NCBI RefSeq assembly: GCF_019320115.1
Contig: NC_089595.1
Location: 107,019,611-107,083,610, forward strand
Origin: Miscanthus floridulus
Taxonomy: Eukaryota > Streptophyta > Magnoliopsida > Poales > Poaceae
Direction: 5' to 3'
DNA length: 64,000 nucleotides
Shown: piece by piece, positions 11,120 to 21,661 of the stretch
Layout of the letters: the number at the start of each line of letters is the position of its first letter
How positions within the stretch are numbered: the stretch's first letter is position 1
The notes under the pieces: generated by a model
What the model saw: only the letters and a program-made list of their open reading frames with translations
Told to the model about the DNA's origin: nothing
Database searches by the model: none
Position numbers and translations under genes: made by a program

Positions 11120-14100
11120 ATGGCGAAGAGAGACGCCCAGAAGAAAAGCGGGGTCATGGCGAAGGAATGGTGGAAGTCGCGGAGCAACGAGCAGACCATC
11201 GAGGACCTCGTCGCCATGGGAGTGCTCCACAACAAGGCACTTGCGGGATGGCGTGCACCGGAAGGAGAAAGCTTCCCCGATCCACAACCAGGTGAGATTG
11301 TGGTCTTTGAAGATTTCTTCAAAAGGGGTTTTGGGATTCCAGTGCACCCTTTCCTTCAGGGTCTCTGTTTGTACTACGAGATTGGGATTTGCAATCTGCA
11401 TCCCAACTCGATTCTTCTTGTCTCCACCTTCATCCATCTCTGCGAGGCTTATGGCGGCTTCCAGCCCCATTTCGACCTCTTTCGCCACCTATTCTGTCTT
11501 TGGAAGAAAGGGAGCGGTGGCTCGAAGATCGCCGGAGGCGTTTACCTGAACCTGCGCGACGGCATGAAGGCTCAATACCTGCACTGCCCCTGGAACACCT
11601 CATTGGACGAGTGGTACAAGAAGTGGTTCTACATCCGTGAAGAGCCGAACACCATCACTCTGTGCGATGTAGGCTTGATTCCAGAGAAGAAAAGCAGCTG
11701 GTCGGAGAGGCCCGAGAACTTGGAGCAGATCGCCGAACTGCTCGGGATGATCCCGTGGGGAAGGCTTGATGGCCCGAGCGTTGTTGGCAACTTCATCAGC
11801 CGAAGAATTCAGCCTTGCCAGAAAAGGATTCACCCCGGCTTCGAGTACCAAGGAGGCGCTGATCCGACGAGGACCAGAAAGGAGCCGCTCGACAAGATGG
11901 AGATCAAGGCCAGGATTGGAGAGCTGTTCAACCTGGCCGATCCCAATTACATTGCACTGAACGCCATTGAACACGCCTTCAAGCTGGCTCGCCCTCCCCC
12001 AAAGGTAAATGACGCCTCCTTTTAACTGTACAGTCATGTTGCATCGAGAAATAACTGTCTTTTCCTTCGTTGTGTGTCTCAGTGTAATGGCCGTGACCGG
12101 GCAGGAGTGTTTGTGTCGCCTCCCCCCGGTGTAGAATGGCCGCAAGCTACTGGGCCAACCGCCCAGACCAGCGCCAGAACCGACGGCGTTCACTGGGCGG
12201 TACTTGAGACCGTAGAGGACGCCTCGACCAGAGCCGCTGGCAAGCGTCCGGCTGCCAGCAAACGACGTCAAGCCATCTTCCCCCCATCGGACGACGAAGC
12301 AGAGGATGCAGACATCTTCCGGCTCGTCCCCCGAAAAAGGAGAAGGCAGGTGGGACCGTCAGAGCAGGGTGGCTCCTCTGTGCCAGCAGTGGTCACAGCA
12401 CCGACCACTGCAACACAGAGCACGAACGAAGAGAACATGCCGCATCAAGCTCCGACGCCCGTACCGGAAGTTGAAAAAGTCCTGGTGGAAACTGCCGAGC
12501 AAGCGGAGCAGGGGCGGTCGAGGAGACGTTCCTTCCTCACATCCTTCCGCAAATCAAAACTGTAAGTATCTGTACTTTTGATGTAAGCTTTGCATTTTGC
12601 ATTGGATGCTATTATCTTCTGAATTTGTCTCTGAATGTATTAGATCGGCGTCCACCGAAAGCCCCGACCAGCTAACTGGGTGCGGAACGTCCTCTCCGAC
12701 AACGGCGAGACAAACTGCTCAGCAACCAGCCGTGGAGGAGCCCATGGCAGGGACACCGCCTGGGACTCGGCCGGCAGACGACCAGACGCCAGTCCCCGAG
12801 CAGAATACAAGTGCTCCAAGCACAAACGCTGCTGAGGCGGATACCACAGCGCCACGGGAGCTGGATCTAGCCGAGGGGCAGCAGCCAGAAGTTGACCGGA
12901 ATAAAGGTGCCGACGCGACGGCTCGTGGGAAAGCCCTGGTGGTCGTGGAGTCTGCAAACTCCGGACCACTGCCGCCTCCCGAACAGGAGGCTGAAGAGGA
13001 TGAAGTGGAAGAAGTCCTTGGCCGTCCCCAAGATAGACGACAACATGTATATGTGTCGCGCTATCGGAACGACGAATGGGTCATGCACGAGGAGATCCCA
13101 GAGGTCGAGGAAACCTTAAGAGTTGAACGGGCGGCCAAACGCCTGGTGACTGAAGTCCAGGTATGTTTTAGCTTTAGTCCTTGACCCTGTTGTGTAGTCG
13201 AACTGTCTGACGTAGCTTGTCTGTATGCAGGACGTGATGAAAACTGCAAGGTACCGAAAAAGGTGCTTCGACCAGATAGAAGTAATCATGAAGACCAATA
13301 AGGAGCTGACGGCTGAAGTGGAACGCCTACGGCGCCAACTTGAAGCCACCGACCAGGAGAGGACAAACCAAGAAGCACAGAATCAAAACCTGGTCGGCCA
13401 GCTCAAAAACAAAGAGCAGGAGAAAACAGGTAAGTGTTCACCGTATCATAGCAAGTGCTGGACTTGTGTTGTTTTGTTCTTGACAGTAATAGCTGTAATG
13501 CAGGTTTAGAAGCTGAAGTGACCCGCCTCCAGGGGGAGAACAGCCGCGCGCTTGCAGAATGTGGTCGCTTGAAGGAGGACAACGAGAAACTGGCACGCCG
13601 CCAATCGGAACTCCAAGACCACACTAACAAAATGAAGGATGACTTGAAAAGTAAGCACTCCAGACCACCTTTCTCGTTCAATCGCCCGCACCGCCTTGTC
13701 GTGTCATCACGTTTGATGTCTTGTACTGTTTTCAGTTCTGAAAGTCAATGCCAAGAGGCACCTTGAGGCCGTGATCAAGGAGCGCGACGACTGGACAGCA
13801 CAGTGCCTGAAGGCCTCCGAGGAGCGGAACACGTGGAGCAAGCGGTGCCAAGAAATGGCAACTGGCATTGTGCCCGTCCTCGACCTTATCGACCCGGCGC
13901 TCACAGAGGAAGAGCTAAGGACACCTCAGCTCGGACTGGTCGAGAGATGCAAGCAAGCATGGGGATGGTTCCAAGACTTCGTGAAGGAGGCGGGTGAGTA
14001 CACAGGTGCCCATGTGCTAAGCATGGTGCGTGCTCACTACCCCCTGATCGATCTCAAACGCTTGGAGGCTGGGTACCCGAAGGAGATAGACCCAGACCAG

Positions 14101-14298
14101 GCCGAAGAGCTTCGGACGGCCCAGCTGGACTTGTCGTCGAAGATAATTGGCGATATTAACCTGTGCGGAGGTGGGACAGCACCTGTGCAGGGTATGCCAT
14201 CGACAAGCCAGCTGGAAATGCCATCAGCTACAAGCCAACCAACGAAGCCTGCGGTCTCGACCAGCCAGGCACCGGCGGGGCCATCCCCTTCAGCTTGA
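11120..14298 (+). CDS. Tat-1 antisense accessory gene, six exons, Transposase_28/plant-mobile-domain-like
   Basis: A gene on the strand opposite to gag-pol, between integrase and the 3' LTR. I read six exons: 11120-12004, 12083-12561, 12644-13160, 13231-13429, 13504-13650 and 13736-14298. All five introns are 54-86 bp, start GT (GTAAAT, GTAAGT, GTATGT, GTAAGT, GTAAGC) and end AG, and the phases agree throughout. The start at 11120 (MAKRDAQKK) is chosen because the frame upstream looks non-coding. The N-terminal domain (about residues 40-295) carries EIVVFEDFFKRGFGIPVH, CEAYGGFQPHFDLF and KKWFYIRE, typical of the family Pfam calls 'putative gypsy type transposon'. The middle is acidic and proline-rich with a basic patch (PRKRRRQ). 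Exons 4-6 are heptad-like and rich in E, K, Q and L, suggesting a coiled coil. The role is unknown; a DNA- or chromatin-binding helper protein is only a guess. Confidence 0.8.
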
Positions 14299-14910
14299 CT
14301 AGCTCCAGAGTCCCCGAGACTCGAGTAGGGTATCAGAGGCGGCGAGCAGTAAATGCCATGCGCCCCGACCAGCCAATGTAATAGGCTTAAAGCTGTAGAA
14401 GGAGGACATAGTTGTGTTATTGTAAACTTGAGCCTTTTCAGGCAAGCTTGTAATAACGTAACTGTATATCATTATAAGCTTGTTTGTTTTATACAAAACG
14501 TACTTTAAGCTTGAAATTTTGTATTGGTGTAACTAAGTGGGAACGTGTTAACGTTCTGTTTAGTTGTACCATTTTGCTCGACACGTCATCCTGAAAAGTT
14601 TGTGCGGCCCTAGTCTGGCATGTGGTCGGAGTATGAGGTACTATGACCTGTGCACACGTGAACGCAGACAAGCCAAACTAGGGGGGACCTGCCGATCACC
14701 CGCAACGTAGAGAGCGGATCCCGTGCACGTGTTGGGAGGAACCGGAGACAGGGCCTGCTCCGAAAACCGTAGAAGGAGTGGTGGTCGGCTTGTACTGGCT
14801 TAAGTTAGAATAACCATAAAATTTGGAGTGACACATTAGAGTGGTCGGAGAAATCATAGTTGCTTTAGGAAAGTAAATCGAAAATACAAGTAGAGTTCAT
14901 ATCTCAGTAG
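14299..14910. other. Spacer between antisense gene and integrase in Tat-1
   Basis: About 600 bp between the 3' ends of two convergent transcription units. No supported gene is present. It probably holds the 3' untranslated ends of both the antisense gene and the gag-pol message. Confidence 0.6.
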
Positions 14911-15492
14911 TTAAGCATAGAAACGTCTAAGCTTGTCGATGTGCCATGAGTTCGGTACGTCCGTGCCGTCTAGATGAGCTAACCTGTAAGACGTTGGACG
15001 TGTGACTTCCTTGATCATGAAAGGTCCCTCCCATGGGGATGCGAGTTTGTGGACACCAGCCTGGTTCGTCTTCCACTTCAAGACTAAGTCCCCGACCACG
15101 AAGAAACGTTCTTTAACGTTCTTGTTGTAGTACCTGCGCAAAACAGCAAGGTACTTGGCCGTGCGTACGCAAGAATCAAGCCTTTTCTCTTCTGCGCTGT
15201 TGACTTCTAGCTCCCGTACTTCGTCGACCTTGCCTTCGTCGAAGTTCTCTACCCGTGCTGATCGGAAAGCTATATCTGGTGGGAGGACTGCTTCGGCGCC
15301 GTAAACCATAAAGTACGGTGAGACGCCAGTGTTACGACTGGGCTGAGTTCGGAGGCCCCAGACAACGGCTGGTAACTCCTTGAGCCATCTTCCAGGAGCT
15401 TTATCATTTTCTCTGTACATCCTCTTTTTCAATGCGTCCAAGATCATGCCATTCGCCCGCTCGACTTGTCCATTAGCTCTAGGATGCGCCAC
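14911..15492 (-). CDS. Tat-1 integrase C-terminal part (after a frameshift)
   Basis: It continues the integrase begun in the frame at 15569-18103. It opens with HPRANGQVERANG, which holds the third catalytic acidic residue (E) of the DDE triad, and ends with the GPF/Y-type module (SPWEGPFMIKEV, then SYRLAHLDG, ending DKLRRFYA). The stretch between the two frames, 15493-15590, still encodes the second catalytic region if the frame is shifted by one base near the GGGG run at 15586-15589. Either the element carries a real one-base insertion or the consensus is wrong at this homopolymer. No chromodomain follows, as expected for the Tat lineage. Confidence 0.9.
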   Translation of the reverse strand: MAHPRANGQVERANGMILDALKKRMYRENDKAPGRWLKELPAVVWGLRTQPSRNTGVSPYFMVYGAEAVLPPDIAFRSARVENFDEGKVDEVRELEVNSAEEKRLDSCVRTAKYLAVLRRYYNKNVKERFFVVGDLVLKWKTNQAGVHKLASPWEGPFMIKEVTRPTSYRLAHLDGTDVPNSWHIDKLRRFYA

Positions 15493-15568
15493 CGAGACGT
15501 ATTTTACAACTATGCTCCTTTCATCGCAGAAGTCCCAAAAAGCGTTCCCGGTGAACTGAGTACCCAGA

Positions 15569-18124
15569 TCAGTAATGATGCTGTTGGGGACTGCCGAAAC
15601 GGTGGATGACCTGGTCGAGGAATGTGACGGCTTTCTCTGAGGATGCCTGTACCAGAGGCATGTATTCTATCCACTTAGAAAACTTATCAATTAGCACGAA
15701 GACGCATGTGAATTTCCCAGGAGCTGGTTTGAAAGGCCCGATCATGTCCAGTCCCCAGCATGCGAAGGGCCAAGAGGCTGGAATCGTCTGGATCTCATGT
15801 GCCGGTACATGGATTCTCTTGGAGAAGAACTGACAGCCTTCACAGCGGCGGACTAGCTTCTCTGCGTCGGCCACTGCTGACGGCCAATAGAACCCTGCTC
15901 GGAAAGCCTTACCGACCAGTGTTCTTGAGGCCGCGTGGTTGCCGCAGGAGCCAGAGTGAATTTGGTCTAGGAGATGCTTGCCTTCCTCCTGGGTTATGCA
16001 CTTCATCAAGATTTCCTCCTTAGCGTTTTTGCGCCATAACTTGCCGTCGACGAGCAGATACTGCTTACTACGACGCATCAGGCGTTCATTTTCTGTTCGA
16101 TCGATATAACCGCTACCGTCTGTTAAGTACTTGATGAAAGGTGTTCTCCAGTCTGGCTCATGAGTGGTCGGAAGCGGCTCGGTTGTGCTCGGCGCCGGAA
16201 CCGTAGCCACTAATTGCTGGTCTGAGACTTTGTCGGTCGTTGAATCTTCGTCTTCAATGGAGGGCGTGAGCAGGTCTTGGACGAATACGCCATGTGGGAT
16301 TTTGGCTCGGGATGATCCTAACTTTGACAACGCATCCGCTGCCTGGTTCTTGTCCCGGACCACGTGTATGTACTCGATGCCATAGAACCTGCCTTCCAGC
16401 TTTCTTATCGATTTGCAATATGCGTCCATCTTTTCACTGGTCGTGTCCCAGTCCTTGTTGAGTTGGTTGATGACCAAAGCCGAATCTCCGTAAACATAGA
16501 GACGTTTAACTCCAAGCTCAACCGCAATGCGTAGACCATGCAAGCATGCTTCATACTCGGCGGCATTATTAGATGCTGGGAAATAAATCCTGAGGACGTA
16601 CCGGAGCTGCTCCTTGGATGGTGATATGAAAAGAATTCCTGCTCCCGCACCGTCAATGTTGAGAGAACCGTCAAAATACATCGTCCAATATTCGTCGGAT
16701 CTCGGAGAAGCAGGCGTGCTTAAGTCTGTCCACTCGACGATGAAATCGACGAGTGCCTGAGACTTGATTGTAGTACGGCTTGCAAATTCCAATGAAAAGG
16801 GGCATAGCTCCATTGCCCATTTGACGATGCGCCCGTTCGCATCCTTATTGCGAATGATGTCCCCCAAAGGATACTCGGTCATGACCACCACACGATATCC
16901 GTCGAAGTAATGCCTCAACTTTCGGGATGTTATCAGTATGGCGTAGAGCAGTTTCTGAATCTGTGGGTACCTGGTCTTGGATTCGTTGAGTACCTCACTA
17001 ATGAAATAGATTGGCCGCTGTACCTTGTAGGCGTGGCCCGGCTCGTCACGCTCGACCACCAGTGTAGTGGAAACCACCCGATCGGTTGCCGCAATGTAAA
17101 GTAGGAGAGTTTCGTCTTCTCTGGGAGCAGTAAGTACCGGAGGTGACGTGAGGTATTGCTTCAGCTGCATGAAGGCAGCGTCTGCTTCCTCCGACCACTC
17201 GAACTTCTCGGACGCTTTGAGCAGTTTGAAGAACGGTAGTCCTTTTTCTCCTAATCTTGATATGAAACGGCTTAGAGCAGCCATGCAGCCGGTGAGCTTC
17301 TGGACATCCTTCACCTTTTTTGGAGGCTTCATGTCTAAGACAGCTTTGACTTTCTCCGGGTTAGGGCGTATGCCGTCGTAACTGACGACGTTGCCGAGCA
17401 GTATGCCAGACGGGACACCAAAGATGCACTTCTTTGGGTTTAATTTCCATTGGAACGTATTAAGGGCTGCGAAGGTGCGTTCCAGATTGTCAACAAGGGT
17501 ATGTGCTTCCTTGGTTTTGACAACTACATCGTCGACGTAAGCCTCGACGAGGCCGTCTTTTATCTCATCGTTGAGGCAGGCCTGTATAGCGCGTTGGTAG
17601 GTAGCACCGGCGTTTTTGAGCCCGAACGACATAGTCGTGTAGCAGTAGGCGCCGAAAGGCGTGATGAAAGATGTCTTGATCTGGTCGTCCTTTTTGAGAG
17701 CGATCTGGTGATAACCAGAGTAGCAATCAAGAAAGGAAAGCAGCTCGCAACCGGCGGTTGAATCTACGACCTCGTCTATGCGAGGCAAACCAAAGGGGTC
17801 CTTAGGGCAGTGTTTGTTGAGATCAGTGTAATCAACGCACATTCTCCATTCATTATTCTTTTTGCGTACAAGAACCGGGTTGGCTAACCATTCCGGATGA
17901 TACACTTCTTTGATAAATCCGGCTGCCAAAAGCCGTGTAACTTCTACCCTAATCGCCTCCTTTTTGTCGCGAGCGAACCGTCGTAGCTTCTGCTTGATTG
18001 GTTTGGCTTTGCTGTTGACATTCAAGGAGTGCTCAATCAAGTCCCGAGGTACACCGGGCATGTCGGAAGGTTTCCATGCAAACACATCCACGTTGCCCCT
18101 CAAGAACCTGACGAGCGCGTCTTC
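15569..18124 (-). CDS. Tat-1 reverse transcriptase, RNase H and integrase N-terminal part
   Basis: Continuous with the gag-protease frame except for a TAG at 18125-18127. Counting residues from the codon at 18103, RT covers about 60-300 with the motif CSFLD-like [14 protein letters not shown] (121-134) and the catalytic YVDD at 189-192. The connection region follows. An RNase H domain starts near residue 477 (MYFDGS, then [15 protein letters not shown], and a second RNase H acidic block DALSKLGSS). The integrase zinc-binding HHCC region lies near 705-760 ([13 protein letters not shown], then CEGCQFF). The first catalytic aspartate is in WGLDMIGPF near 784. The frame ends shortly after FGSP because of a one-base shift. 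RT copies the genomic RNA in the particle and integrase inserts the product. Confidence 0.93.
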   Translation of the reverse strand, partial: EDALVRFLRGNVDVFAWKPSDMPGVPRDLIEHSLNVNSKAKPIKQKLRRFARDKKEAIRVEVTRLLAAGFIKEVYHPEWLANPVLVRKKNNEWRMCVDYTDLNKHCPKDPFGLPRIDEVVDSTAGCELLSFLDCYSGYHQIALKKDDQIKTSFITPFGAYCYTTMSFGLKNAGATYQRAIQACLNDEIKDGLVEAYVDDVVVKTKEAHTLVDNLERTFAALNTFQWKLNPKKCIFGVPSGILLGNVVSYDGIRPNPEKVKAVLDMKPPKKVKDVQKLTGCMAALSRFISRLGEKGLPFFKLLKASEKFEWSEEADAAFMQLKQYLTSPPVLTAPREDETLLLYIAATDRVVSTTLVVERDEPGHAYKVQRPIYFISEVLNESKTRYPQIQKLLYAILITSRKLRHYFDGYRVVVMTEYPLGDIIRNKDANGRIVKWAMELCPFSLEFASRTTIKSQALVDFIVEWTDLSTPASPRSDEYWTMYFDGSLNIDGAGAGILFISPSKEQLRYVLRIYFPASNNAAEYEACLHGLRIAVELGVKRLYVYGDSALVINQLNKDWDTTSEKMDAYCKSIRKLEGRFYGIEYIHVVRDKNQAADALSKLGSSRAKIPHGVFVQDLLTPSIEDEDSTTDKVSDQQLVATVPAPSTTEPLPTTHEPDWRTPFIKYLTDGSGYIDRTENERLMRRSKQYLLVDGKLWRKNAKEEILMKCITQEEGKHLLDQIHSGSCGNHAASRTLVGKAFRAGFYWPSAVADAEKLVRRCEGCQFFSKRIHVPAHEIQTIPASWPFACWGLDMIGPFKPAPGKFTCVFVLIDKFSKWIEYMPLVQASSEKAVTFLDQVIHRFGSPQQHHY

Positions 18125-21100
18125 CTATTTGGGATCCAGGTCGGCCCCGATGAGGGCCGTTTTGCTGGGATCGCCCTCGACCAGCTGGATCGTCTTGTGC
18201 TCCTTGCACCTGATGTTCTTGCGCGGAGCCTCGAGCTCTGGGATCTCCAAGTGGTCGGCCGTGGTCTTCTTAGCGTTGAGCATGGTCTCGGCCATGCGAA
18301 TAGAGAGGTCGTGGGCCTCTGCTATTTTGAAGCTGTCGTCCTCGCAGGTATAAGCTGCGTATACGTTGCCCCTGAGGGTCAAAACTCCTTTCTCAGTAGG
18401 CATCTTGAGCACCAGATACCTGTAATGAGGTATGGCCATGAACTTGGTGAGCGACGGTCGACCAAGAATGGCATGGTAGGTGCCGTCGAAATCAGCGACC
18501 ACGAAGTTAACGTAGTCGGTGCGGAAGTGGTCCGGAGTCCCAAACTGCACAGGTAGCGTGATCTGCCCGAGAGGTGTGGAGCTCTGTCCGGGGAGAACGC
18601 CCCAGAACTGTGCCTCGTATGGCTTCAGGTCCGCCTGGGCTATTTTCAGAGCGGGCAGGCTGTTCTTGAACAGTATATCAATGGAGCTGCCACCGTCGAT
18701 CAGTACCCTGTCGAACTGAACCTTGTTGATACAAGGATCGAGGACCAGGGGAAAACGCCCTGGTTCGGGTATGGCGGCCCATTGGTCCTTCCTGCTGAAA
18801 TAGATTTCACGGTGAGACCACGGAGGAAGCCGCGGATCGGTAAGAAGGTTGTCGTTCTTTGCCACGTTCAAGCAGGCGCGGGCGAGCAGCTTGCGTTCTC
18901 GTTTGGTCTCAATGGACACCTTGCCGCCGATGATGGTGTGCACGCGATCCGTCGGCTTGACGTATTTATGACGAGGATCTGCATCGTCGTCGTCGTTGTC
19001 CTCGTTGCGCTGTTCCCTCACGTCAGTAGGCTTGTCGGACATATCCGGAGCCTGTTGGCGCGTGTAGATAGTCTTGAGGACGCGACAATTCTCCATGGTA
19101 TGGTTCGACTTGGGATGGAGCTGGCAGGGGCCCTTCAATGCCTTGGCGTAATCGTCCTCGTAGTTACGACGTCCTCCGCCCTTTTTCACAGTATTGACCT
19201 CGCCATCGTCTTCCCGAGCACGCTTGCTTCTGTAATCGTCACGGCGGTTGCGCCGCTGATTACGTTGATCACGGTGGTCGCGGGAGTCGTTGCGCTGGTT
19301 GCGGCGGTCAAAATTGTCGTTCCGACCACGGTTGCCGCGGTAATCATCACGGCATGGGGGGTGGTCGGAGCGTGGGACCCTTGCTTCTTCTTCGACGATT
19401 ATCTTTTTAGCGTCGTCAGCGTCCGCGTATTTCTTAGCGGTGGCCAAGAGCGCTGTGACTGACTCAGGTCTTTTCCGGAGGAGCTTGTCTCTTAGGGCGT
19501 CGTGGAAGCGGAGGCCGGTGACGAAAGCTTCGATTGCTTCGTTGTCGGATATTGACGGGACCTTGATGCGCATCTCCGAGAAACGCCGAACGTACTCGCG
19601 CAGCGGTTCGTCTTTCCGATCTCGGATCTGTTGCAGATCGTACTTGTTGCCGGGTTGTTCACAAGTAGCGATGAAATTGTCGATGAAGGCCTGCTTGAGT
19701 TCCTGCCAAGAGTCAAAAGAGTTTGCCGGCAAGCTAACTAGCCATTGGTGACCTGCATGACCAACGGCGACTGGGAAGTAGTTAGACATAACGTGCTCGT
19801 CAGCCATGGCTGATCGGCACGCGGTTTCATAGAGCATGACCCATAATTCGGGGTTTTCTTTGCCGTCGTACTTCTGAAGCTTCTCGAGCTTGAAGTTCTT
19901 TGGCCATATGACTTGGCGCAGGTGTGGAGTGAACTGCTTCAGGCCCGGCGGACCGTGGACGGTGTCGTACTCCATACGGCGATAGCTTTCATGGGATGCA
20001 CGATCGTCAGCTCTCTGGTTGATGCGAGCACGCAAATCGCGTCCACCGAGGTAATGGCGGAGATCGTTATTGCCATCGCGGCGATCTCGATTGCCACCTG
20101 GATTAGCGTTGCGACCGTGGTTATCACGGCGATTGTCGCGGTTATCTTGGCGGTTGTCGCCTCGAACGTCGTGGCGGTTATCCTCCCGGCGGCGGTTGTC
20201 GTCCCGACCACCATCACGACCACCGTTCCCGCCTTGACGGTTGTCCGATGGGTCGTTATTGCGCGAGCCACGTAGGTTGAGTGGCTGTGAGCGACTTGAG
20301 TATTGGCGGCTGTGGCTTGATTCGACAGAAACGGATGGAGCCCGGGCTTGGTTCATCTCTGCGGTCTGAGCCATAGCAGCCGTCAGATAAGCTTGTATGT
20401 CATCACGGATTACTTGAGTCTCGGGAGTGTTGGGCAGCCGCTGCATCGTCGCCATGGCGACGGCTACGTTGGCGCTTGGGGTCTTGAAAACTTGTTTATC
20501 CCCCACCCTGTCGAAAGCATTGTTGAGGTCGCGCGGTTGGATCCTTATGCGTCGTGCCTCCTGGTCTGCTTCAGCTTCGATTTGCCGGCGATTAAACCGG
20601 TCAATATTGCGTGCTTCGCGCGCAGTCTTTTCTTGTTCTGTTTCGCCAACTGCTGGCGGCTCGTCGTTGCTGACAACATGGATCAAATCCCCTCGTCTTG
20701 GCGGGAAAGACGGAAATTGGGGGAAACCCGGGGCGTGGTCTGGTAGATCCAGATCGTATTGGGCGCCTTCATCTTCGTGACGCTGAAGCTCGGTGTGGAC
20801 AGATGCGTTGGACGCGATGCCGGATGAGGAGCTGGAGTCACCTTCTCGGACTGTGTGGACGGATCCTTCCCTATAATCTTCGATCCGGACCATGTTTACG
20901 ATGTTGCATGGCTTCGGCCGAGATCGGTGTACAGGACACAGATCCGAGCGGTGTCGCAGGTTGTACGCGTAGCTGGAGGCAGCGTTTTGCAGGCCGTAGG
21001 GCTGGACCTGGTGGTTCTCCGTCGGGGCTTCGTACTCGCAGAGTCGGAGACCCGTCGCAAAGGCTGGCTGGCGACGAGCGGAGCGCCCCTCAGGAGTAGA

Positions 21101-21283
21101 TACGACCACAAGATCTGTTCCGAGTCGTGAAGGACGACTGGTCCGAGCTGGTCGGATAGATCTGTTGTGGGGAGATATTACCTGCTCATTAGGTTGGCTT
21201 TGAATCGTACTTACCAGAGCTAGGGTTTCAGCGAGTTTGATGCCGACCCGATCGATGGAGTCGAGCAAGTCGGTGTCATCGAT
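18125..21283 (-). CDS. Tat-1 gag and protease
   Basis: About 1,050 codons between two in-frame TAG codons (21284-21286 and 18125-18127). The region before residue 400 is rich in R, D, N and Q (repeated RDN/DNR tracts near 340-410). The capsid domain is centred near residue 525 (SWQELKQAFIDNF, then LREYVRRFSEMRIKV). After another RDN-rich tract, a zinc-knuckle-like CQLHPKSNHTMENC sits near 720. The aspartic protease active site is near 860 (VLIDGGSSIDILF, with DGG in place of the commoner DTG/DSG), as usual in this lineage. The frame ends LDPK-TAG and reads straight on into RT. The product would form the particle and cut the polyprotein. Confidence 0.92.
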   Translation of the reverse strand: MDDTDLLDSIDRVGIKLAETLALVSTIQSQPNEQVISPHNRSIRPARTSRPSRLGTDLVVVSTPEGRSARRQPAFATGLRLCEYEAPTENHQVQPYGLQNAASSYAYNLRHRSDLCPVHRSRPKPCNIVNMVRIEDYREGSVHTVREGDSSSSSGIASNASVHTELQRHEDEGAQYDLDLPDHAPGFPQFPSFPPRRGDLIHVVSNDEPPAVGETEQEKTAREARNIDRFNRRQIEAEADQEARRIRIQPRDLNNAFDRVGDKQVFKTPSANVAVAMATMQRLPNTPETQVIRDDIQAYLTAAMAQTAEMNQARAPSVSVESSHSRQYSSRSQPLNLRGSRNNDPSDNRQGGNGGRDGGRDDNRRREDNRHDVRGDNRQDNRDNRRDNHGRNANPGGNRDRRDGNNDLRHYLGGRDLRARINQRADDRASHESYRRMEYDTVHGPPGLKQFTPHLRQVIWPKNFKLEKLQKYDGKENPELWVMLYETACRSAMADEHVMSNYFPVAVGHAGHQWLVSLPANSFDSWQELKQAFIDNFIATCEQPGNKYDLQQIRDRKDEPLREYVRRFSEMRIKVPSISDNEAIEAFVTGLRFHDALRDKLLRKRPESVTALLATAKKYADADDAKKIIVEEEARVPRSDHPPCRDDYRGNRGRNDNFDRRNQRNDSRDHRDQRNQRRNRRDDYRSKRAREDDGEVNTVKKGGGRRNYEDDYAKALKGPCQLHPKSNHTMENCRVLKTIYTRQQAPDMSDKPTDVREQRNEDNDDDDADPRHKYVKPTDRVHTIIGGKVSIETKRERKLLARACLNVAKNDNLLTDPRLPPWSHREIYFSRKDQWAAIPEPGRFPLVLDPCINKVQFDRVLIDGGSSIDILFKNSLPALKIAQADLKPYEAQFWGVLPGQSSTPLGQITLPVQFGTPDHFRTDYVNFVVADFDGTYHAILGRPSLTKFMAIPHYRYLVLKMPTEKGVLTLRGNVYAAYTCEDDSFKIAEAHDLSIRMAETMLNAKKTTADHLEIPELEAPRKNIRCKEHKTIQLVEGDPSKTALIGADLDPK

Positions 21284-21613
21284 CTATTTTCCTCTGTAGC
21301 GGGGAAGCAGACTACGGGTTGTCGGCGTGGCAGTAAGCGTGGTCGGAGCCAGATGTACCGTGGTCGGAGCCAGATCCATCGTGGTCGGGGCCACGTTCGC
21401 CGTGGTCGGAGTCGTGTTCACCGTGGTCGGAATCGTGTTCACCGTGGTCGGAGCCGTAGCCGATGCAGGTGAAGTAGTCGTCGGCGCGGGTTGAATCCAC
21501 ACCTCCTCCGCGGTCATGGTGATGGAGACGTCGGGGCCGGTGGTCCAGGTGATCTGGCCGACGGTGAACGTGAGGCCGTTGGGCGTAGCCATGGAGCCGG
21601 AGACGATGACCAT
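21284..21613 (-). CDS. Tat-1 gag N-terminal segment with 21-bp repeats
   Basis: The first ATG after the primer site is at 21613 (MVIVSGSMATPNG). The frame runs through a 21-bp tandem array encoding PTT-type heptapeptides and meets a TAG at 21284-21286, after which the same frame goes on into the main gag. It may be the true start of gag with a TAG to be read through, or a leader ORF. The low-complexity PTT tract is unusual for a gag. Confidence 0.55.
   Translation of the reverse strand: MVIVSGSMATPNGLTFTVGQITWTTGPDVSITMTAEEVWIQPAPTTTSPASATAPTTVNTIPTTVNTTPTTANVAPTTMDLAPTTVHLAPTTLTATPTTRSLLPRYRGK
21318..21462 (-). repeat. 21-bp minisatellite near Tat-1 gag start
   Basis: Six to seven units, plus-strand form GTGGTCGGAG plus 11 variable bases (for example TCGTGTTCACC). 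The core GTGGTCGG is kept in every unit. Confidence 0.85.
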
Positions 21614-21640
21614 CTTGTTTGCTTGACGAGCAGTACGCAC

Positions 21641-21659
21641 ACCCCCAACCTGGCGCGCC
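21641..21659 (-). promoter_or_regulatory. Tat-1 primer-binding site
   Basis: On the minus strand TGGCGCGCCAGGTTGGGGG, two bases after the end of the 5' LTR. It is of the same type as the site at 28981 in Tat-2. Confidence 0.85.
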
Positions 21660-21661
21660 AC

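Noticed and set aside
11600..12271. 223-codon minus-strand frame
   Set aside because: Shadow of the first exons of the antisense gene. It crosses an intron that is well supported on the other strand.
18782..19462. 226-codon plus-strand frame opposite gag
   Set aside because: Shadow of the arginine/aspartate-rich gag on the minus strand. The hydrophobic V/A-rich product is what such a codon pattern gives in reverse.
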